From contig JAGPDJ010000105.1 in assembly GCA_018057635.1 (NCBI GenBank), forward strand, positions 1 through 7,568: 7,568 nt of DNA, given 5' to 3'. The notes beneath the pieces were generated by a model. It had not been told where the DNA came from and did not search any database. It saw only the letters and a list, made by a program, of their open reading frames with translations. Below are positions 5,931 through 7,568 of this stretch, one piece after another (positions within the stretch are counted from its first letter, which is position 1; each line of letters opens with the position of its first letter). The stretch comes from Ferruginibacter sp. GTDB taxonomy: Bacteria; Bacteroidota; Bacteroidia; Chitinophagales; Chitinophagaceae. The translations under genes were made by a program, and so were the position numbers.

Positions 5931-5966
5931 CCTTGATTTTTGCTTCTTTTCATCAAGGAAAAGAAG
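5931..5966. repeat. Two overlapping, mutually exclusive hairpins
   Basis: CCTTGAT (5931-5937) pairs with ATCAAGG (5952-5958) around a 14-nt loop. CTTCTTTTC (5943-5951), lying inside that loop, instead pairs with GAAAAGAAG (5958-5966) around ATCAAG. Both stems use the same central bases, so only one can form at a time. On the minus strand the block reads on into CAAAAATCAAGGGCTGCGG, which resembles an intergenic sequence I remember from Chitinophagaceae genomes. I treat it as a probable dispersed repeat copy; the resemblance is unverified. Confidence 0.5.
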
Positions 5967-6023
5967 ATTTTAAAATTTTAATACTTTTGAATTATTCAAT
6001 ATTGAAAATAAATTATTAAATGA

Positions 6024-6725
6024 TCATTTTTCTGCCCTGAACATATATTGCCCGCCCAATGGCATCCAGCCCAGTTTTTCTTCCAGCTTTACCAGGTTTG
6101 ACAATATCCCTGACCGCGGAAAAAAAAGAATGAATTTTTTTTCAATATTCCGGAACATAGCAGCCTTTAATAGTTTATTACAATAATTATAACCCAGCAG
6201 TTTTGCATCTTTATCAAATACACAGGTCTTAACCAGGTAACGGGTTACAGGATTTACCGGGTTGTGTTCAAACAGGTAGATCCTTCCGCCGGGTTTTAAT
6301 ACACGGAACATTTCTTTCATTACAGTTCCATGGTATGTAAAATCTATATGGTGCATCACTGCAGCTATAAACAGTATATCAAAATGATTATCTTCAAACG
6401 GAATGTTTTTACCATCATAAACAGAAAAAACAGCATTGGCTAACTTCTTTTCTTTTGCACAGGCAATGCTCTTTTCAGAGATATCGATTGCTTCCACTTT
6501 CCAGTAAGGCATGTATTGGGAAATAAACAATTCGGTAGCACCATCACCACAACCCACATCAAGCATCCGGGCATTTTGTGTTGATGATTCAAATTGCATT
6601 AATTGCTGCACTTTATGCCTGGCAAAATAAAAACTATCGGCACCACTTATCTTCACATTATCTGTGTGGATGCTCCTGTAATCATTTGCATAATCATCAA
6701 AGTTGTCAAAACTTCTTTTTGCCAT
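6024..6725 (-). CDS. Class I SAM-dependent methyltransferase
   Basis: A 233-residue Methyltransf_11-like enzyme. Motif I is MLDVGCGDGATE (54-65), the SAM ribose-binding acidic residue is D81 in EAIDIS, and the motif II region is FDILFIAAVMHHI (115-127). LKPGGRIYLFEHNPVNPVTR (143-162) is the post-II strand; the FEHNPxNPxT string is one I associate with methyltransferases near glycosyltransferases. It has no transmembrane segment, so it is probably cytosolic. It converges on the glycosyltransferase gene and diverges from the YfhO-like gene with only 26 bp between start codons. ATG start, no SD, and a predicted transcript leader of only a few bases. The acceptor is unknown; a lipid- or sugar-linked molecule is suggested only by context. 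Confidence 0.85.
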   Translation of the reverse strand: MAKRSFDNFDDYANDYRSIHTDNVKISGADSFYFARHKVQQLMQFESSTQNARMLDVGCGDGATELFISQYMPYWKVEAIDISEKSIACAKEKKLANAVFSVYDGKNIPFEDNHFDILFIAAVMHHIDFTYHGTVMKEMFRVLKPGGRIYLFEHNPVNPVTRYLVKTCVFDKDAKLLGYNYCNKLLKAAMFRNIEKKFILFFPRSGILSNLVKLEEKLGWMPLGGQYMFRAEK

Positions 6726-6747
6726 ATAGTGTAAAAATGTATTTTTA
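6716..6747 (+). promoter_or_regulatory. Candidate promoter of the YfhO-like gene
   Basis: TTTTTG (6716-6721) is followed by 18 nt and TATTTTTA (6740-6747), which matches TAnnTTTG except for the last base. The downstream ATG begins 4 nt later, so the mRNA would have almost no leader. The -33 box falls inside the start of the divergent methyltransferase gene. Without mapped start sites this is a reasonable but not strong call. Confidence 0.4.
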
Positions 6748-6765
6748 GGCTATGCAAGTTTACAA
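6734..6765 (-). promoter_or_regulatory. Candidate promoter of the divergent methyltransferase
   Basis: On the minus strand TTG (6765 to 6763) is followed by 21 nt and TACATTTT (6741 to 6734), one mismatch from TAnnTTTG. The methyltransferase ATG begins 8 nt after the box, implying a very short leader. The -7 box shares the TA at 6740-6741 with the plus-strand box, so the two promoters are back to back. Confidence 0.4.
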
Positions 6766-7568
6766 TAATTCAAAGAGGGAGTCAATAAAAACATTCCTGT
6801 TTTTCCTGGTCATCCTGTTTATTGCATACCTGCCCGTATCTTCCTTCCAGTTCTTTTTAAAAAATGATGCATTCAATGGTTACTTTCCACCCAAATTTTT
6901 CATGAGTGAAAGTATCCAAAGCGGTTACCTCCCACTCTGGAACCCCTATATCAATTTCGGATTGCCGCAATATGGAGATATGAGCAGTGGATTCTGGAGC
7001 CCGGTAACCTGGTTGATTGCTTCAACCATAGGCTATACTGCCTATACTTTTACTTTAGAATTACTGGTTTACATCCTGGCTTCCGGTACCGGTATGTATA
7101 TCCTTTGCAGGTTTTATGGCATGGATAAAGCTGTTTGCCTGGTTGCCGGTGTTTCGTATATGTGTGGCGGTTATATGATCGGCCACCTGCAGCATTTTAA
7201 CTGGATCAGCGGGGCTGCATTGCTGCCCTGGTGCTTATGGGCTTACCAACGACTTCAACAAACGTTTTCATTAAAGCAAGTACTTACGGCTTCTTTATTA
7301 TTTTACCTGCTGGCCGCATCAGCACATCCGGGTATTACGATCGGTGCATTGTATTTTTTTACAGCCTATACATTGTTTTGTTTTTTTAAACAGGATGCTG
7401 ATATTTCCGTTTTAAAAAAAATCTCCAGTTTTACCAAACAGCATGTTGTTTTGTTACTTGCCATTGTTGTGTTAAGTGCCGGAATGATTGCAGGTTATGC
7501 TGATATTATTCCGCATATCACCCGTGGTGAAAAAGTTAAGGAAGCTGCTTCCATTACCAACCCGGTTA
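6752..7568 (+). CDS. YfhO-like polytopic membrane protein (GT-C fold), partial at the 3' end
   Basis: The frame is open from ATG 6752 to the window edge, giving 272 complete codons of a longer protein. The N-terminus is a transmembrane helix (about 13-36) followed by an extracytoplasmic loop with NDAFNGYFPPKFF (38-50), LPLWNPYINFGLPQYG (60-75) and SGFWSPVTWL (79-88). A conserved acidic residue here (D39) followed by PLWNP..G.P is the pattern I associate with YfhO and other GT-C proteins, where a first-loop acidic residue takes part in sugar transfer from a polyprenyl-phosphate donor. More hydrophobic segments lie near 98-118, 125-142, 150-166, 176-211 and 230-250. YfhO members are often 700-900 residues, so most of it is missing. 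Start support: ATG, hydrophobic first segment, preceding promoter-like bases. A role in envelope or teichoic-type glycosylation is inference. Confidence 0.8.
   Translation, partial: MQVYNNSKRESIKTFLFFLVILFIAYLPVSSFQFFLKNDAFNGYFPPKFFMSESIQSGYLPLWNPYINFGLPQYGDMSSGFWSPVTWLIASTIGYTAYTFTLELLVYILASGTGMYILCRFYGMDKAVCLVAGVSYMCGGYMIGHLQHFNWISGAALLPWCLWAYQRLQQTFSLKQVLTASLLFYLLAASAHPGITIGALYFFTAYTLFCFFKQDADISVLKKISSFTKQHVVLLLAIVVLSAGMIAGYADIIPHITRGEKVKEAASITNPV

Larger units (their letters stand above)
5632..6023. other. 392-nt gap without a convincing gene, between convergent genes
   Basis: This gap separates the ends of two converging genes. It holds a bulged hairpin (5842-5884), a pair of overlapping hairpins (5931-5966) and two 12-bp palindromes (5995-6006 and 6018-6029). 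The only open frames are tiny. One spans 5689-5796 (35 codons, ATG), reading MSNCRMNETIDSY... and ending KFKEWR. Another spans 5787-5837 (16 codons) and overlaps it. Neither has recognised homology or a promoter I can identify. There is no G/C-rich hairpin with a T-run, so termination of the flanking genes must rely on the weaker structures or on Rho. Confidence 0.6.

Noticed and set aside
5982..5989. TACTTTTG, an exact -7 box on the plus strand
   Set aside because: It has no -33 box at the right distance and points into the 3' end of a minus-strand gene; such a word is expected by chance in this A/T-rich gap.
5632..6023. Insertion sequence remnant
   Set aside because: There are no transposase motifs, no paired terminal inverted repeats at the edges and no target duplication; only local hairpins are seen.

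Overview
The window looks like a chromosomal segment from a member of the Bacteroidota, probably near the Chitinophagaceae. The phylum call rests on three things. Two promoter boxes match the Bacteroidota -7 consensus TAnnTTTG exactly. Almost every gene lacks a Shine-Dalgarno (SD) sequence, with rpsU the telling exception. The left part has the order rpsU - xer - hpf - tRNA-Thr, which I recall as a conserved Bacteroidota arrangement normally continuing into further tRNAs and tuf. The family-level call is weaker: it comes from intergenic hairpin motifs I remember from that family and could not check here.

Left block (1-2050, minus strand): a translation and chromosome-maintenance cluster. rpsU (bS21) starts from a TATCTTTG promoter and has a full 9-nt SD. 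A strong hairpin with a T-run separates it from a tyrosine recombinase of the XerC/XerD family. hpf, a short ribosome hibernation factor, follows and ends at a textbook terminator (293-322). A second clear promoter (223-253) then drives a 130-140 nt leader containing period-8 tandem repeats, leading into tRNA-Thr(TGT).

Middle block (2103-5631, plus strand): four closely spaced genes. They encode riboflavin synthase, a membrane fatty-acid desaturase-like protein (TTG start 3 nt after the ribE stop), a methyltransferase with an N-terminal Cys4 knuckle (1-nt overlap with the desaturase), and a DPM1/GtrB-type polyprenyl-phosphate glycosyltransferase (41 nt further on). Apart from ribE, this set reads as envelope lipid or glycan modification.

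Right block (5632-7568): a 392-nt gap with no convincing gene but several hairpins and palindromes, then a minus-strand SAM methyltransferase. Divergent from it by 26 bp is the start of a large polytopic YfhO-like (GT-C fold) membrane protein that runs off the window. The GtrB-like enzyme (making polyprenyl-P-sugar) and the YfhO-like protein (a candidate periplasmic transferase using it), with two methyltransferases and a desaturase, form a plausible but unproven envelope glycosylation or lipid-modification locus. No CRISPR array, phage gene or intact insertion sequence is visible.
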